Of a stretch of 31,301 nt of DNA, positions 14,745 through 23,491 are shown in pieces. The position numbers and the translations under genes were made by a program. Below the pieces are notes generated by a model. It worked only from the letters and a program-made list of their open reading frames with translations. It was not told the DNA's origin and ran no database searches. Location: positions 1-31,301 of the IMG/VR virus record IMGVR_UViG_3300030103_002230; one strand, given 5' to 3'. Each line of letters opens with the position of its first letter. The first letter of the stretch is position 1. This DNA is from a virus.

Positions 14745-16133
14745 TCACATAAGGTTCTTAACTGCAACACGTCTGTAGTAACGGTTTGCATTGATGTTAA
14801 GTTTGCCGAGTTGTGCTTCGGTGCCTTCAGCGAAGGGGTTCGCAACGATACCGTAGCGAGTCTTGAAGCCAATCTTGGGTTGGAAGGTGTCCTCTCCAAC
14901 GGCGCGAACCATCTGAAGGGGAACGTATGGGCAATAGAACAGACCAGCGTCATAGGGGGAAGTACCCTTATAACCTACAACGTAGTACTGGTTGCCAGGA
15001 GTTGCGTTGGCGGAAGTCAGGTTAGCAGAATAAGGATCGATGTATACACGATACTTACCTTGCAGAACACCAGCGAAGGTGTTACCGGTGTCGTCAACGG
15101 TCAGGTTTGCATTCAGAGCAGGGGTGTAGTCGAGTACACCAGCCATGGTGAGTGCAGAAGCAACGTCAGCAGAGCAAAGGATTGTATTGCCCTTTCCTCT
15201 ACGAGTTCTTTGTGCGATAGCGTTTGCGTCTCTTTCGATCTGGAAGAGCAGACCCTTGAACTTCTCAACACTCCAGCGTCCGTTGGAGTCGATGTCAAGG
15301 TCAAATACACCAGACTGGGCGACGTTTTGTGCAGCACCCTGTTCAGCAACCTTATAGATGGTTCTGATAACTTCGCGGTTGATCTCAGCAAGAATCTCAG
15401 TGGAGAGAATATTTGCGAGTTCAGCCTCGGCGTTCAGACCGTGGATTGCTTTCAAGTCTTGTGCCAGTTCCAAGGAGTACTCAGCTTTGAGTGCTCTGGA
15501 CTTAGCGGTTACAGTGACTTTCTCGATAGAGAATGCCATCTGGTTGAACGCATTAGCATCGGCATCTCCGAGTGCTTCAGCGTTTGCTGTGGTCATACCC
15601 TGACCTACATCATATCCGAAGGAGGATGCAGATGATACGGGGTTGAGTGCAGCAGGGTTGTTGCCAGACTGGGAAGTAGTACCCATACCAGCAGCGGTGT
15701 CGGTCATTCCAGCCGTAAGGTTACGGGTGAAGTTCTGACCGGAGAATGCGGAATCGGGCTCGTCGTAGAATGCCTCGGTTCCAGACATGGACTTGTAACG
15801 GGAGCGCATCGCGAAGATGAGTCCAGTAGGTCCACTCATGGGTTGAACGCCAGCCAGATCGTAAGCGATCAGGTTAGGCATGGAGCGTCTGATCAAGGAG
15901 ATCAGAACGGGGTCGAAGTTAGAAACTCCACCATTGGAGACAGAGTTGGTAGGAGCAGCCTCACTGAGGAGGGATCCACCTGTCTCGAAGGAGGAGGACT
16001 CCTTCATGAATTTTTCCTGGTTTTCGAGCAGGACAGCGGTTACAGCCTTTCTATGGGGGTCCTTGATAGACTCAAGACCTTCGTATTCGAGAAGGGGCTT
16101 CCACTTTTCCTGCAACTGTTCGGATTGGAACAT
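14745..16133 (-). CDS. 23: Major capsid protein gp23
   Basis: Forms the hexamers of the T4-type head. The 462-residue product (T4: 521) has the conserved IRRSMPNLIAYDLAGVQPM (about 78-96) followed by SGPTGLIFAMRSRY, and a C-terminal GFKTRYGIVANPFAEG. T4 gp23 is cut by gp21 after an (I/L)-x-E motif. Here LLSE-AAPTNS places the cut after Glu58, removing a helical scaffold-like N-terminus. The mature N-terminus AAPTNSVSNGGV is nearly repeated in the protein at 27550-28269. There is a modest ribosome site (TTTAGG) but no clear late promoter directly upstream, so it may be read from the gp22 promoter. Confidence 0.98.
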   Translation of the reverse strand: MFQSEQLQEKWKPLLEYEGLESIKDPHRKAVTAVLLENQEKFMKESSSFETGGSLLSEAAPTNSVSNGGVSNFDPVLISLIRRSMPNLIAYDLAGVQPMSGPTGLIFAMRSRYKSMSGTEAFYDEPDSAFSGQNFTRNLTAGMTDTAAGMGTTSQSGNNPAALNPVSSASSFGYDVGQGMTTANAEALGDADANAFNQMAFSIEKVTVTAKSRALKAEYSLELAQDLKAIHGLNAEAELANILSTEILAEINREVIRTIYKVAEQGAAQNVAQSGVFDLDIDSNGRWSVEKFKGLLFQIERDANAIAQRTRRGKGNTILCSADVASALTMAGVLDYTPALNANLTVDDTGNTFAGVLQGKYRVYIDPYSANLTSANATPGNQYYVVGYKGTSPYDAGLFYCPYVPLQMVRAVGEDTFQPKIGFKTRYGIVANPFAEGTEAQLGKLNINANRYYRRVAVKNLM

Positions 16134-16176
16134 TGCGGGTTACCTAAAGTTAGTGTTTGTTTGTTATGTAATCAGA

Positions 16177-17280
16177 TTATTTGCTAAAAGTTCCCAGGGA
16201 TCTGAGATATGCACTCATGGTATCAGAATATTGCTGATGATCATGAGTTTCTCCCTCAGAAAGGGTTTCTGTTTTAGCAGCAGGAGCAGTCGTTCTGGAG
16301 AAGTATGACTCCTTCAGAGTCTCCAGCTTTTCACGATATTCTTCTTCACTTTCAAACTCTACACTTTCAGCAAGTGAAGCGAGCTTCTCTTTCTGAGTGG
16401 ACGCGAGTCCTTCAGAAACTTCATCAAGGATACCGTCTGCAACAGACTCACTGAGTCTGCCATTCAGAGCAATATTTTTCTCGATTTGCTCGTTGAGTTT
16501 TGTCTCCATATCATCAAGTTTTTCTACCATGCTCTCAAGCACATCATATTTTTCTTCAGGGATAGTTACATAATGTTCTTCAAAAAGACCCTTCATTCCT
16601 TCAAGGAATGATTCGGTCATTTCAGTCTTGAGACCTGCCTCAATGGCGAGTGCGTTTTCTTCAAACCACTCGTCAGAGACATACTCAAGATAAGAATCAA
16701 CACGCTCAGCGAGTGACTCTTTCGCTGCTTCAACTTCTTCAGAAAGTTTGGCAGCGTACTGTGCTTCGATTTCTTCTTTGATAGCGGCAACCTTAGAGTT
16801 GATTGCTGCCTCAAAGATAGTTTTTGCTTTTGCTTTAAAATCTTCGGAGAGTTCTTCGCCACCGAGAAGAGCATTGACATCCTCTTCCATGTCATACTCA
16901 GCAACTACTTCTTCAGTAGTCTCTTCCTCAGCGACTACCTCGTCAGTGGTTGTCTCTTCTTCTTCGATCACTGGTTCCTCTACTTGAACTTCTTCTTCCT
17001 TCATGCCACCAGGGGCAGCCTCTGCAGGCTTTGCCTTAGCATTTACTACATCTCTGACTTGCTTAAGAGTCTTACCAGGTGTTTTTAACTTGGCAGAATC
17101 ATCATCAGCTTTGTAGTTCTCAGGGGTGGGACCACCGAGATCTTCGTAAGAACCCGACTGTCCAGGAGTTGTTCCAGACAAAGAGGGCATAGGATCACCA
17201 GGTTTGGCGTTAGCGTTAGCAGCAGTTTTGGACTGCTGTGTCTTTACTTCCATTTCTTGTAATTCGTTACCACGAGACAT
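16177..17280 (-). CDS. 22: Prohead core scaffold protein gp22
   Basis: Main internal scaffold of the prohead, cut to peptides by gp21 during maturation. The 367-residue protein (T4: 269) is strongly acidic, with a disordered Pro/Gly-rich first 90 residues, a Glu/Thr-rich run at about 95-130, and a long helical, coiled-coil-prone part (about 135-330) rich in Glu, Ala and Lys. It contains many L-x-E sites suited to the gp21 protease. Position between gp21 and gp23 is the T4 order. A consensus late promoter lies 39-46 bases upstream of the start, and a ribosome site (CGGAG) precedes the ATG. Confidence 0.92.
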   Translation of the reverse strand: MSRGNELQEMEVKTQQSKTAANANAKPGDPMPSLSGTTPGQSGSYEDLGGPTPENYKADDDSAKLKTPGKTLKQVRDVVNAKAKPAEAAPGGMKEEEVQVEEPVIEEEETTTDEVVAEEETTEEVVAEYDMEEDVNALLGGEELSEDFKAKAKTIFEAAINSKVAAIKEEIEAQYAAKLSEEVEAAKESLAERVDSYLEYVSDEWFEENALAIEAGLKTEMTESFLEGMKGLFEEHYVTIPEEKYDVLESMVEKLDDMETKLNEQIEKNIALNGRLSESVADGILDEVSEGLASTQKEKLASLAESVEFESEEEYREKLETLKESYFSRTTAPAAKTETLSEGETHDHQQYSDTMSAYLRSLGTFSK

Positions 17281-17318
17281 TTGAACAGCTCCGTATCCGT
17301 TTTTTTAAAAACTATATT

Positions 17319-17326
17319 TATTTATA
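17319..17326 (-). promoter_or_regulatory. Consensus late promoter TATAAATA for gp22-gp23
   Basis: TATAAATA on the minus strand is the exact T4 late-promoter consensus, in the 68-base gap between gp21 and gp22 with AT-rich surroundings. It is the best late-promoter match in the window and probably drives gp22 and gp23. Confidence 0.75.
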
Positions 17327-17348
17327 AATTAAAAGATTTAATACCTAT

Positions 17349-17999
17349 TCAGATACTATTAAGGAAATCGTTGAATAAATTCAACTTCTTCTCATCAAGT
17401 TGTTTTTGTGTTGCAAGAGTGTTAATCTGCTTGTATGTTTTTTCTGCAAACTTCTCACGAAGAATGCCACCATCCCATACCCAGTCTTTTCCTTCCATGA
17501 TTCCTTCAACGAATGCATCAGGAGCAGAGGGATCAGCAACGATGTCAGCAGCAGTTGCTAACATAAAGTCGTCACCGACAACATTGACACCTTCGCGTGT
17601 CATTTTCAAAGAACCAATACCTCTAGATGAGACTCCAAGTTTGACGCCTTCATCAATGAGAGATCCTGCGATCTTACCCATAGGAGTGTTCAGGATCTTT
17701 GCTTTACCGATAAAGTTAGAACCAGACTCTTTCAGAGAAACAATCTTGTGAGATACACGATCTAAGTTGACGGTAGGACCATCAGGATGTCCAAGTTCGC
17801 CAAGTGCTCTACCTGCTTGAACATGGTTTTCGTTGTATCTTCCAACTTCACGACGAAGTGTTTCCATGGGATACATTCTACCGTTACGGTTTTTGATGTT
17901 TCCCTGAAGGAATACTCCCTCAATATAAAGTTGTTTTTTACCGCCTTTTGATTCGACAATGAATTCGACGGATTCGATTTCCTCTCTGATAAGTTTCAT
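17349..17999 (-). CDS. 21: Prohead core protease gp21
   Basis: Serine protease that matures the prohead by cutting gp22, gp23, the core proteins and itself at (I/L)-x-E sites. The 216-residue length matches T4 (212). It has YIEGVFLQGNIKNRNGRMYP near the start, the likely catalytic His71 in GELGHPDG and catalytic Ser124 or Ser125 in LGVSSRGIGS. This is the herpesvirus/T4 prohead protease fold family. The start overlaps the upstream gene's stop as TGATG. Confidence 0.96.
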   Translation of the reverse strand: MKLIREEIESVEFIVESKGGKKQLYIEGVFLQGNIKNRNGRMYPMETLRREVGRYNENHVQAGRALGELGHPDGPTVNLDRVSHKIVSLKESGSNFIGKAKILNTPMGKIAGSLIDEGVKLGVSSRGIGSLKMTREGVNVVGDDFMLATAADIVADPSAPDAFVEGIMEGKDWVWDGGILREKFAEKTYKQINTLATQKQLDEKKLNLFNDFLNSI

Positions 18000-18565
18000 C
18001 AGGCTTGTCCGGTGATTTGTACTTGTTGAACGAAGAGTGATCCAGCATCTCCAGTTGTGACTGATGCCACTTTAACTGAGTTGAATAAAGTAGCATCTCT
18101 GTCAGAAAAATCTGTAGAAATTCCACTTGTGTCAGCAGAAACTACGAGTCTTGTTTGATGGAACCCGTCGAAACTAGCAGTTTGATCAACAGAGTCAACT
18201 CCAACATGAGTAATAACTGTCGCCCAGTTACTATCTGCTGTTCCAACTTCAAGAGACACACAGTTGCCAACGGCAAAAGGCATTTGAGTTCCCTCAGGAC
18301 AGGTAATGCGTGTCTTGCCACCTGCTAAAGACTCAATACTAATGACCTTTTGCGATGCTTTAGTAAGTGCTAAAGTAGCAGATGAACCATCCGCAATATA
18401 ATATTCAGTTTGGGTACAAGTTGTTCCAGTGCCGATTGCTACGTGAGCATTTACACCTCTTGCGTTAATACGAATATTATTCGACTTAACAGTGATCGCA
18501 CCACTGGCACCACCAGATCCTGCAACTGCTACACTTTGACCAGCACCAACTGTACGATGTGCCAT
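17999..18565 (-). CDS. Probable virion or prohead protein of unknown function
   Basis: A 188-residue, Gly/Ser/Thr/Val-rich protein beginning MAHRTVGAGQSVAVAGSGGA, with a strand-rich composition and few helices. It is not similar to T4 gp68, which occupies the comparable place in T4. It lies between the acidic core protein and gp21 and is coupled to both (TAATG at its start, TGATG at its end), so it is made with the prohead proteins. A head decoration or structural role is plausible but unproven. Confidence 0.8.
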   Translation of the reverse strand: MAHRTVGAGQSVAVAGSGGASGAITVKSNNIRINARGVNAHVAIGTGTTCTQTEYYIADGSSATLALTKASQKVISIESLAGGKTRITCPEGTQMPFAVGNCVSLEVGTADSNWATVITHVGVDSVDQTASFDGFHQTRLVVSADTSGISTDFSDRDATLFNSVKVASVTTGDAGSLFVQQVQITGQA

Positions 18566-18795
18566 TATTCAGACTCCTCTTCGGTTTCGTCTTCGGTTTC
18601 TAACTCATCGGTGACTTCCAGAGTTTCCTCTTCGTCATCTATTTCAATGTCTTCACCGTCAAAAACTGCATTTGCTATTGAAGGACGATATGCATCGATC
18701 CTCTCAGCAGACTTAGCAAAAAGAATATCCTTGATCTTGTCGCTGATCTGCGACGGAGATTCATCGGATATCATCATATCCATAAGCTCATCCAT
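18565..18795 (-). CDS. Small prohead core protein, gp67/gp68-like
   Basis: A 76-residue protein beginning MDELMDMMISDESPSQISDK, with a helical first half (DKIKDILFAKSAERIDAYRP) and a run of Glu, Asp and Thr covering about the last 25 residues. The same layout is seen in T4 gp67, a short core protein with an acidic tail cut by gp21, and the position before gp21 fits. It could equally be called gp68-like. An upstream in-frame TTG would add four residues (start 18807); the ATG at 18795 is preferred. Confidence 0.8.
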   Translation of the reverse strand: MDELMDMMISDESPSQISDKIKDILFAKSAERIDAYRPSIANAVFDGEDIEIDDEEETLEVTDELETEDETEEESE

Positions 18796-18824
18796 GTGAA
18801 TAGTCAATACCTACTATGTTTTAT

Positions 18825-20489
18825 TTATATCTCCCCACCCTTGGGTAGTTCAGGTGCTTCAGTTGCTGAACCATCTGTTTCTGGTTCCATGACTGGTTTC
18901 CCTAAATCATCATTCGCTTCGGGTTGGAAAGGTTGACCCGTTTCTGGGTCAATAGTTGCAGGATCAGGAATAATACCTGCCTTTATTTCCTTTTCAATAA
19001 GTTCATCCTGCTCCAAGATCTCTTGATCAGTCTGACGGAGAACCTTTCTTCTCAAGTAATCTTGAGAATAATACTTACCAACGTAAGGTTCTGCTGCCTG
19101 AGCAAGAGTAAGTCTTTCATTTATCAACTCCGCTTCTTTCAGTTCAGCGAAGTGATTGTCATACAGGAAGTCATATTGAATGAACTCACCCATGATGTCC
19201 CAATCTTCGGGGGTGATGATGTTCTTAAGAAGAAGTTGGGTTCTCAGCATATCGTGGAACATGCGTGAGAATCTCTTTCTCAAACGTCCAACAAACTTAC
19301 TAAACTTGACTTCATCTCTCAGGATTTCAGAAGATCTCCCCAGGTTAAACCCACCATCTCCTTCAATTCTGGAGATAGGAACATTAAGCGACTTGTAGAG
19401 TTTCTTTTTAAAATATTCAATATCAGTGATTTCACCCAGGTTTTGTCCGCCAGGGAGAGTGGAGATTTCGGTTCCTCTTCCACCCTCACGCCTGGGAAGC
19501 CAGAAGTCCTCAAGCATTGACATGTATTTTTTGTCATCACGAATCTCTCCAGTGTTGGCGTCATATACGAGTTTGTTGCGATATCTATTCATAACATCGC
19601 GCAGATATTGTTCTGCCTTTACTTTAGGCAGATTACCTACATCGATGTAGAAGATTCTACGCTCTGGTGCTCTTGACAGTCTGTAAATAACCAGACTATC
19701 TTCAATCATTCTAAGCTGATTAAGCGATTTGATTGCCTTGTGAAGATACGAAAGAGTTGATCCTTTGTTACGGTCTACCAAACCAGATGAACAATATGTT
19801 ATGGAATCTTTTGCCATCTTGATTCCTGCTGAACCACCCATCGCTCCTGGGTTTCCAGTGGGATATCCTGTCTTAGGATTGTAGAGAAAATACTCTTCAA
19901 TTTCAGGAAACTCATAATCCATTGGATTATCGGATGCCTTACCAAGGTTGTTTAACCTTACCTGATCATTTGGTTTTTTCTTTTGTTGGCGTATATAACG
20001 CATCTTCATTGCGTCGATATAACGCAATTCTTGAATACCCTCTTGAGGGTTCTTCATGTCAATGACTTTATGATAATAAAGTCTACCGTCAATGTACCAA
20101 TTCCTATAGATTTCGTGCGCTTTTTTGTCAAAATCTAATAACGAAAGGATATATTTAAACTCTTCTCTAATTTTCTTTTTGATGCCATCACTAGCATTCA
20201 AGTTTGAAAGTTCTATTTCTACTGGAGACTCGTTGGTGTCCGCAACAATTGCTTCATTTACAACATCTTCAATGGCACTGTCACATTCGGGATGAAGTGA
20301 CATTTCACGATATCGTTTGATGAGATCAAACTCAGTTTTGTATACACCTTCAATATCAACATAAGAACCAAAAAACCCACTAGTCAAATAGTGGTCAACC
20401 CCGTCCTCATTGTTCTGAGGAACGGGGGACACTACACTAGGTGGAGTCTTATCGGTGTCCTCAATCGAGAACCCAAATAACTTTGCCAT
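18825..20489 (-). CDS. 20: Portal vertex protein gp20
   Basis: Forms the twelve-subunit portal through which DNA enters and leaves the head. The 554-residue protein (T4: 524) has the family segments YREMSLHPECDSAIEDVVNE (about 63-82), RLYYHKVIDMKNPQEGIQEL and YIDAMKMRYIRQQKK, then FFYID-type APERRIFYIDVGNLPK, and LNVPISRIEGDGGFNLGRSSEI. The last 60 residues are a Pro/Glu-rich tail, probably flexible. A late-promoter motif and a small hairpin precede the start. Confidence 0.97.
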   Translation of the reverse strand: MAKLFGFSIEDTDKTPPSVVSPVPQNNEDGVDHYLTSGFFGSYVDIEGVYKTEFDLIKRYREMSLHPECDSAIEDVVNEAIVADTNESPVEIELSNLNASDGIKKKIREEFKYILSLLDFDKKAHEIYRNWYIDGRLYYHKVIDMKNPQEGIQELRYIDAMKMRYIRQQKKKPNDQVRLNNLGKASDNPMDYEFPEIEEYFLYNPKTGYPTGNPGAMGGSAGIKMAKDSITYCSSGLVDRNKGSTLSYLHKAIKSLNQLRMIEDSLVIYRLSRAPERRIFYIDVGNLPKVKAEQYLRDVMNRYRNKLVYDANTGEIRDDKKYMSMLEDFWLPRREGGRGTEISTLPGGQNLGEITDIEYFKKKLYKSLNVPISRIEGDGGFNLGRSSEILRDEVKFSKFVGRLRKRFSRMFHDMLRTQLLLKNIITPEDWDIMGEFIQYDFLYDNHFAELKEAELINERLTLAQAAEPYVGKYYSQDYLRRKVLRQTDQEILEQDELIEKEIKAGIIPDPATIDPETGQPFQPEANDDLGKPVMEPETDGSATEAPELPKGGEI

Positions 20490-20516
20490 GACTATCTAAC
20501 AGTCCTTTTATTGGAC

Positions 20517-20524
20517 TATTTATC
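20517..20524 (-). promoter_or_regulatory. Late-promoter-like GATAAATA before gp20
   Basis: GATAAATA on the minus strand lies 28 bases upstream of the gp20 start, differing from the T4 consensus only at the first base. It overlaps the end of the gp19 gene. Confidence 0.55.
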
Positions 20525-21179
20525 GGGTCACAAGATTGCGTTGATCAGCAGGTCCACCGTTAGTGCTGTTAGTACCAGCAACCCAGTATTGAACTTGGAA
20601 AGTAACAGTGAACTCTTCAATAGTATCAGTGGTGTCGTAAGACAGTCCTATCTCAGAAATTTCAGTGGGGAAAATGTCACTGAAATAATAAGTTCTGAGA
20701 GGAGTAACGTCTGAACGTCCGGCGCTTCCATCGCCACCACCAGAGCTGGTGGTTGAATTTCTTCCTTGATTTGCACCTCTACCAAGTTGATGAACAACTG
20801 CATTACCCATGTAAGATCCGGGAGCAGTTGCACCAGAACCATCGCTGAGTTTGTTAATACCATTCATCCACTGCTCAAACTTACTTCTAAGTCTGAAGTT
20901 TTCATCATTGATGATGGTGATGTTCCAAGTATCAAAGGTTCTGTCTCCAGCAACCTTTAGTGTTCTACCTCTAAAAGGAATTTCAATGGGAGTAATATTG
21001 GAAGCAGGAAGTGCTGCTGCCTTGCAAAGGAACTGAAATTCTTCCTTAGCATCATTACCGAAGTCACCCATATTTTCACTACCAGGCCAACCGGTAATAT
21101 CAACCTCAAAGAGATTAGGACGGGCACCGCCCCCTCTGAGGGCGGATTTGAAGTTTGTGATCGTTCTTAAGTTTGCCAT
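20520..21179 (-). CDS. 19: Tail tube protein gp19
   Basis: Stacks in hexameric rings to form the inner tail tube. The product (219 residues; T4: 163) matches T4 through ARPNLFEVDITG, FLCKAAALPASNITPIEIPF, RTLKVAGDRTFDTWNITIIN and near the end FPTEISEIGLSYDTTDTIEE. The extra length includes a Gly/Ser-rich insertion at about residues 140-165, likely a surface loop, and a C-terminal extension. A good ribosome site (AAGGAGG) precedes the ATG. Confidence 0.97.
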   Translation of the reverse strand: MANLRTITNFKSALRGGGARPNLFEVDITGWPGSENMGDFGNDAKEEFQFLCKAAALPASNITPIEIPFRGRTLKVAGDRTFDTWNITIINDENFRLRSKFEQWMNGINKLSDGSGATAPGSYMGNAVVHQLGRGANQGRNSTTSSGGGDGSAGRSDVTPLRTYYFSDIFPTEISEIGLSYDTTDTIEEFTVTFQVQYWVAGTNSTNGGPADQRNLVTR

Positions 21180-21198
21180 TAGTTGTTGCCTCCTTGTT

Positions 21199-21206
21199 TA
21201 TTTAAT
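21199..21206 (-). promoter_or_regulatory. Possible late promoter ATTAAATA before gp19
   Basis: ATTAAATA on the minus strand in the 34-base gap between gp18 and gp19, immediately before the AAGGAGG ribosome site. It is one base away from the NATAAATA pattern, so it is weaker than the others. Confidence 0.35.
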
Positions 21207-21213
21207 ACTATTA

Positions 21214-23415
21214 TCAAACTCTGCCTGTAACTTCTTCAAATGCAACACCAGTTCGTGTGGCAACAAATGTAAGAGTGACATAGTTAATAGACTTAGTGGG
21301 TTTCAGGAAGATGTCTGCCCGGAACTCATTATTGTCAACAACGTCAGGAGTGTTATTAGAACTATCACAAATGACTCGGAAGTCAGTCAAACCTCTCTTC
21401 GCTTGAACATCACGGAGGAAGGGTTCAACAGCGTTTGTGAAGGAAGATCTTGTGATCTCATCGTTGAACTCAAAGAGTTGCTCGTTTGCGAGTCCTTCAA
21501 GTGCCTTCTCAACTGTGAGGAAGAGGCGACGAACATTGATTCTATCGAACGCGGAAGCGAAGTTTAGTCCAGTCTTATCACCGTAAAGAACGGTGCCAGT
21601 CCCTGGTAATGTGACGATAGAGTTGACTCTTGCTTCATACAGGGAGTCTCTCTGTGCTTTATTGGGATTGTATGCCAGTTTAGTGGCATTGTTAAGTACA
21701 CCTCTCTGTTGTCCAGCAGGTGAATACCAGGGGAACTGATCAATTTCAGTTCTAACCATCAGACCAGCAACGTCTCCGTTGGCAGGAATGTAGCGGAACT
21801 TATTATTGAACCTGTCATACATGTACTTGTATCCGCTATCAAAGAATGCGAACGAAGAAGAAGACAGGGGAGAGAAGAACTTAATGATGTTATTTGTTTG
21901 ATCCGTAGCAGATGCAACATCAACTACATTGTTTCTATCAGGTGAGATGCAAGCAACACAGTCTTTTCTACCATTTGCGATAGAAATAAGTTTATTTGCT
22001 TTTGCCTGCGACTCAACTTCAGTGGTGCAACCAGGACCCATGAGAAGGAAGTTGATTTCAATCTCATCCTTATTAGCAAACAATTCGTAACCTGCGGTCA
22101 GGTCACCAAGAGTTGCTGCCATTCCTTTGTTGTCGGTTCCACTGTAGTCCTTACCACCAACGAGGGCATAAGTCTTGTTACCGATAGCACCGAATACAGT
22201 ATCTTGTGCAAGTTGTCCCCAAAGACCTTCAGCAGTTGTATTTGCTGTAAATTGTGTGGAGAAACCTGTAGCAACGGGAGTTGTACCGTGATGGGAGTCT
22301 GCTGCAGCAGATGCGTTACCACCACCGTAGATGTATTGAGAACCTTGAGCAAGGAAGTCCTTGTAGAATGTTCTCTCAGGAGAGGCGACTGCAGAAACAG
22401 TATCAGATGCCTTGGAGAGGAAAGTGTTTCTCTCAAGAACATTACCTTTAACACCTGTCAGAGTGCCTTCATCATCGACAACAACAATGTGCATTCCATC
22501 ATTCAAACCTTGTCTATCGCTTACATAAGCAGATGTTGTAGGTTTGGGAGCAATCTCTTTCCAGAAGATGGTTGCATTGGAGAGTGTCAGTTGCTGACCA
22601 TCATACCAGTCAGTGACTGTTCCAGCAGCACCAGCAAATACGCCAATACCTTTACCTGTGTTAATACCAGAGTTATTAACAGGGATGATAGTTGCGCCAG
22701 ATACGAAAGATCTCAGAGGATCGTTCTGAACGTAAGAGATAGCGTTCTCTGTGCTTTGTCCAGAAACTCTGGATACAACTTTAACAGCGATGCTACTAGC
22801 ACTGTTTGTAGAGTCAGTGGTTACACCAGTGATGATGCCTTTCAGGAAACCATTGATAGTTTTGGTTGTTCCAATACCAGGTTCAGTTCCGCTCAGTGCC
22901 ATAGTGACACCAAAACCAACCTTGATGTTAGAAGCACCAGGGTCATCTGTTGTAATACCGATGACTTGATCAGCAAAGTCATCAATGAAAGCAACCTTTA
23001 AGTTGTTTGCAAATGTTCCAGGATTCTTCGCTGCGTACAGGAAGTCGGTTGCATCGTCGTAGTTGGCATTAAAGTCATCAAAGTTTTTGATCTTTAATGT
23101 GGTGGATGCCATACTGACACCAGAATTAGCATTGTTGAGGTTAGAACCATCAACTCTGACAACCTTGAGTCTTCCACCGTAAGATAGGAAGGATGATGCT
23201 GTCATCCAGTACTCATAGTGCCTATCAGTGGAAATGGGACTTCCAAACACATTGATCAGTTCTTCCTCTGTAGTGATATCTACAGCTTCCGATACGGGAC
23301 CAATACTGAAAGGTGCCGCTATCGCTCCGTTGTTTTGAAGAACATTATCAGCTCTGCCTACTGTAAGATCAACCTCCCTTACAAGTATCCCAGGAGATAA
23401 TTGAGGAGTCGCCAT
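21214..23415 (-). CDS. 18: Tail sheath protein gp18
   Basis: Contractile sheath around the tail tube. The 733-residue protein (T4: 659) begins ATPQLSPGILVREVDLTVGR, the typical sheath N-terminus, and carries the conserved C-terminal domain with RINVRRLFLTVEKALEGLAN, FEFNDEITRSSFTNAVEPFL and a final VTLTFVATRTGVAFEEVTGR. The variable middle (about 120-350) explains the extra length compared with T4. A CTAAATA late motif and a CGGAG ribosome site precede it. Confidence 0.97.
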   Translation of the reverse strand: MATPQLSPGILVREVDLTVGRADNVLQNNGAIAAPFSIGPVSEAVDITTEEELINVFGSPISTDRHYEYWMTASSFLSYGGRLKVVRVDGSNLNNANSGVSMASTTLKIKNFDDFNANYDDATDFLYAAKNPGTFANNLKVAFIDDFADQVIGITTDDPGASNIKVGFGVTMALSGTEPGIGTTKTINGFLKGIITGVTTDSTNSASSIAVKVVSRVSGQSTENAISYVQNDPLRSFVSGATIIPVNNSGINTGKGIGVFAGAAGTVTDWYDGQQLTLSNATIFWKEIAPKPTTSAYVSDRQGLNDGMHIVVVDDEGTLTGVKGNVLERNTFLSKASDTVSAVASPERTFYKDFLAQGSQYIYGGGNASAAADSHHGTTPVATGFSTQFTANTTAEGLWGQLAQDTVFGAIGNKTYALVGGKDYSGTDNKGMAATLGDLTAGYELFANKDEIEINFLLMGPGCTTEVESQAKANKLISIANGRKDCVACISPDRNNVVDVASATDQTNNIIKFFSPLSSSSFAFFDSGYKYMYDRFNNKFRYIPANGDVAGLMVRTEIDQFPWYSPAGQQRGVLNNATKLAYNPNKAQRDSLYEARVNSIVTLPGTGTVLYGDKTGLNFASAFDRINVRRLFLTVEKALEGLANEQLFEFNDEITRSSFTNAVEPFLRDVQAKRGLTDFRVICDSSNNTPDVVDNNEFRADIFLKPTKSINYVTLTFVATRTGVAFEEVTGRV

Positions 23416-23447
23416 GTTTTTCTCCGTTGTCTCAGTTTATCTGTAGA

Positions 23448-23454
23448 TATTTAG
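23448..23454 (-). promoter_or_regulatory. CTAAATA late promoter for gp18
   Basis: CTAAATA on the minus strand, 33 bases upstream of the gp18 start in the 76-base gap after the zinc protein. Spacing to the CGGAG ribosome site is normal. Confidence 0.6.
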
Positions 23455-23491
23455 AATTTGCAGCATTTTCAGCGGGGAAACACGACGTGAA

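Noticed and set aside
16134-16176. Late promoter directly upstream of gp23
   Set aside because: Only GCAAATAA is present, which is too far from CTAAATA or TATAAATA. gp23 may be read from the gp22 promoter or from an unrecognised site.
22204-23001. Long plus-strand frame of 265 codons opposite gp18
   Set aside because: It is a shadow of the tail sheath gene with Cys/Ser-rich, low-complexity translation and no ribosome site. The same applies to the plus-strand frame at 14811-15635 opposite gp23.
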